Shown here: in pieces, positions 11,407 through 12,863 of the stretch
Position numbering within the stretch: the stretch's first letter is position 1
Layout of the letters: the number at the start of each line of letters is the position of its first letter
Source: Clostridiales bacterium
Lineage (GTDB): Bacteria; Bacillota; Clostridia; Christensenellales; CAG-138
Length of the DNA stretch: 12,863 nucleotides
NCBI GenBank assembly: GCA_009783775.1
Contig: WRCT01000037.1
Location: forward strand, 1 to 12,863
Direction: 5' to 3'
The notes under the pieces: generated by a model
Seen by the model: the letters and a program-made list of their open reading frames with translations, nothing else
What the model was told of the DNA's origin: nothing
The model's database searches: none
Translations under genes and position numbers: made by a program

Positions 11407-12338
11407 GATTTCAAATGCAAAACTGCCTGATGGTGAAGGATCAAATCTGCACTGCGGGCTCAAAGATACTCGAGGGATTCCAGGCTCCCTTCTCGGCCAC
11501 CGTGTATGAGAAGTGTGTGGCAGCGGGCTTTGACTTTGCCGGTTTCGTTCCGATGGACGAGTTTGGGATCGACAGGCTGTGGGACGCGGATGACCCCATT
11601 GACGCGGCGATTATTGCTGTGCGGGAAGGCCAATGCGAGGCCGTGCTTTGCAACGACATCTTCGGCAAGCTGCGCCGTCAGGCGGCTCAAAACGGTTTGA
11701 TTTACATTCATCCCACCTACGGCACCGTCTCCCGCTACGGCCTGATCCCGACCGTCTCGTCTATGGACCAGGTGGGGGTGTTGTGCCGCGATTTGAAGGT
11801 CGGCATAACCATGTTAGACGTCATCTCCGGCCATGACCCCAAGGACGGCACGAGCCTATCGAGTGTCAGGGGGACGAGTGTCAGGGGGACGGTTCCCCTG
11901 ACACCGCAGTGTCAGAGCGAACCGTCCCCGCTGACACCCCCCCTCGCCCAAACCTTCCTGATCCTCGCCGCCGCCGAATTCGCGGGCAATACCAGCCGCT
12001 ATGACGGCATTACCTTTGGTTACCGCGCGCAAAACGCAAGCAGTCTGGAGGAAATTTATATCCGTTCACGGTCCGAGGGCTTTGGCCGCGAGGCAAAACT
12101 ACTGGCGCTGCTCGGCTGCAAGGTGCTGTCACAAGCGCATTACGACAGCCTCTACGACAAAGCCATGCGGATCCGGCGCTTGGTGCGGGACCATTACGCG
12201 GCTCAGCTGGACAAAGTCCCCGCATTGGAAGTGGCGGACGGCGCAATCGCCCCGCTGGGCGGCTTTGCGGCGCTGGCGATACAAGGCAAGCAGTTGCTCT
12301 TTTCCGGAAATGAGAGGATCATGTCTTATGAAGTATGA
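11403..12338 (+). CDS. gatA: Degenerate GatA-like protein lacking the amidase catalytic core
   Basis: A 311-residue open frame in the gatA position (GatA is normally about 485). It aligns to GatA in blocks: MVKDQICT (10-17; family IKDNICT, with catalytic Lys as Lys12), GSKILEGF, VPMDEFG (49-55), HPTYGTVSRYGL (103-114), GHDPKDGTS (143-151), then LAAAEFAGNTSRYDGITFGYRA (188-209) and RSEGFGREAK. Missing are the N-terminal about 70 residues, the GGSSGGS loop with the cis-Ser, and the nucleophile Ser of DTGGSIRQPA, which aligns with DIFGKLRRQA, so Ser becomes Lys89. Also missing are about 60 residues after GHDPKDGTS, and much of the C-terminus. Residues 159-181 are encoded by a 69-bp palindromic repeat, preceded by a 15-bp tandem copy of its start. 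It cannot plausibly act as a glutaminase, but it has no stop or frameshift and is coupled to both neighbours. It may be a structural remnant or a decaying gene. Confidence 0.85.
   Translation: MRFQMQNCLMVKDQICTAGSKILEGFQAPFSATVYEKCVAAGFDFAGFVPMDEFGIDRLWDADDPIDAAIIAVREGQCEAVLCNDIFGKLRRQAAQNGLIYIHPTYGTVSRYGLIPTVSSMDQVGVLCRDLKVGITMLDVISGHDPKDGTSLSSVRGTSVRGTVPLTPQCQSEPSPLTPPLAQTFLILAAAEFAGNTSRYDGITFGYRAQNASSLEEIYIRSRSEGFGREAKLLALLGCKVLSQAHYDSLYDKAMRIRRLVRDHYAAQLDKVPALEVADGAIAPLGGFAALAIQGKQLLFSGNERIMSYEV
11862..11876 (+). repeat. 15-bp tandem duplication at the element border in gatA
   Basis: AGTGTCAGGGGGACG (11862-11876) is immediately followed by the same 15 bases from the start of the palindromic element, giving SVRGT twice in the protein (residues 154-158 and 159-163). 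The length is a multiple of three, so the frame is kept. The gatB copy lacks this duplication. Confidence 0.85.
11877..11945 (+). mobile_element. 69-bp protein-coding palindromic element, copy 1 (in gatA)
   Basis: By eye, all 69 bases are identical to 12658-12726. Structure: GTGTCAGGGG (11878-11887) pairs perfectly with CCCCTGACAC (11895-11904). GTGTCAG (11909-11915) pairs with CTGACAC (11931-11937). GGGGACGGTT (11885-11894) is the complement of AACCGTCCCC (11920-11929), allowing one longer alternative fold. It has no stop in the host frame and encodes SVRGTVPLTPQCQ followed by SEPSPLTPPL. It occupies the place where about 60 residues of normal GatA are missing. Confidence 0.9.
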
Positions 12339-12863
12339 AGTCGTAATGGGACTCGAAGTCCATGTCGAGCTGGCGACAAACTCCAAGCTCTTCTGCTCCT
12401 GCGGCGCGGCCTTTGGCGCGGGCGCCAATGAGCACGTCTGCCCCGCTTGCTGCGGTATGCCGGGTATGCTGCCCGTGGCGAATGAAAAAGCGGTCGCGCT
12501 GGGCATCGCCGCCGCGCTGGTGACGAATAGCCGTATCACGCCGCTCATGTCCTTTGACAAGAAGAATTACTTTTACCCCGACCTGCCGACGGGCTATCAG
12601 ATCACGCAATGGTTCGCGCCCATCTGCCGCGACGGCTGGGTGGATATTGAAACCGACAGTGTCAGGGGGACGGTTCCCCTGACACCGCAGTGTCAGAGCG
12701 AACCGTCCCCGCTGACACCCCCCCTCAAGCGCATTCGCCTCAAGCAGATCCATATCGAGGAAGACGCGGGCAAGCTGGTGCACCGGGGCGGGGTCTCGCT
12801 CGTAGACTATAATAGAGCGGGCGTGCCGCTGGTGGAGATCGTCAGTCAGCCCGACTTTCGCTC
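12328..12863 (+). CDS. gatB: Asp-tRNA(Asn)/Glu-tRNA(Gln) amidotransferase subunit B, N-terminal part (runs off window)
   Basis: The first 178 codons of GatB, the subunit that phosphorylates the acyl group of misacylated tRNA with ATP and accepts ammonia. Conserved features: GLEVHVEL (8-15), a CSC...CPAC zinc site (Cys23, Cys25, Cys38, Cys41), GMPGMLPVAN (43-52), FDKKNYFYPDLPTGYQITQ (76-94), IHIEEDAGKLVH (140-151) and DYNRAGVPLVEIVSQPD. Residues 111-133 are extra. They are encoded by the 69-bp palindromic element, inserted between VDIETD and KRIRLKQIHIEEDAGK, where ordinary GatB has only a short turn. All flanking motifs are intact, so the protein is probably functional. The start overlaps the gatA end by 11 bases and has a GAGAGGA site at 12312-12318. 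Confidence 0.95.
   Translation, partial: MKYEVVMGLEVHVELATNSKLFCSCGAAFGAGANEHVCPACCGMPGMLPVANEKAVALGIAAALVTNSRITPLMSFDKKNYFYPDLPTGYQITQWFAPICRDGWVDIETDSVRGTVPLTPQCQSEPSPLTPPLKRIRLKQIHIEEDAGKLVHRGGVSLVDYNRAGVPLVEIVSQPDFR
12658..12726 (+). mobile_element. 69-bp protein-coding palindromic element, copy 2 (in gatB)
   Basis: The same 69 bases as 11877-11945, 781 bp downstream, in the same orientation and the same codon phase (AGT GTC AGG GGG ACG...). It therefore adds the same 23-residue peptide to GatB as to the GatA-like protein. Immediate flanks differ (GAAACCGAC before, AAGCGCATT after), so the repeat unit is sharply bounded and no target-site duplication is obvious. Confidence 0.92.

Noticed and set aside
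11403..12338. gatA as a frameshifted pseudogene with a hidden continuation
   Set aside because: The GatA-like blocks follow one another in a single frame through to the gatB overlap, and the lost blocks are not found in other frames nearby. It is a shortened open gene rather than a frameshifted one.
12658..12726. Intein, group I intron or programmed bypass element in gatB
   Set aside because: At 69 bp it is far too short for an intein or self-splicing intron and has no splice-block residues. It is readable through, so no removal mechanism is needed. RNA bypass was considered but nothing in the sequence supports it.

Overview
The window looks like part of the chromosome of an uncultured Clostridia-type Bacillota. 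The evidence is AGGAGG-type ribosome binding sites, a TTGACA-17-CATAAT promoter, a T-box riboswitch ahead of aspS, a clostripain-type lipoprotein, and a non-discriminating AspRS encoded with GatCAB. This placement is inference; there is no rRNA or marker gene to confirm it. Coding DNA is GC-rich, while many intergenic spaces are filled with short repeats and palindromes.

Layout: 1-570 (+) is the 3' end of an SsnA-like amidohydrolase. It converges on a DUF4173 membrane protein at 634-2229 (-). A membrane-anchored protein of unknown function follows at 2436-3215 (-), then a chloramphenicol-acetyltransferase-fold enzyme at 3338-3982 (-). A clostripain-family (C11) lipoprotein runs the other way at 4135-6078 (+). 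A two-gene unit of small membrane proteins lies at 6233-6696 (-), followed by deoD at 7000-7713 (-) and a BRO-N/DinD-like protein at 7783-8631 (-). The window ends with a T-box-controlled operon: promoter 8694-8722, leader to 9256, then aspS, gatC, a degenerate gatA and gatB (cut by the window edge).

The operon makes biochemical sense as the two-step route to Asn-tRNA(Asn). The AspRS carries His35 in the RDHGG context associated with relaxed tRNA specificity, and GatCAB would convert Asp-tRNA(Asn) to Asn-tRNA(Asn). However, GatA is only 311 aa and has lost the Ser-rich amidase core, including the nucleophile. In addition, gatA and gatB each carry an identical 69-bp palindromic element, read in the same frame and adding the same 23 residues to both proteins. 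This in-frame, protein-coding palindromic repeat is the most striking feature of the window.

The intergenic DNA follows a recurring pattern: tandem 7-base repeats from several unrelated sequence families, usually ending in a GC-rich hairpin. Some of these modules supply the stop codons of neighbouring genes. A longer repeat (about 130-155 bp), bounded by heptamer tracts and with a conserved three-hairpin core, occurs twice in opposite orientations (6079-6211 and 9084-9238). A separate nested palindrome (8834-8949) lies inside the T-box leader. The divergent CAT-like and C11 genes both appear to start at or next to their predicted transcription start, so they may be leaderless.
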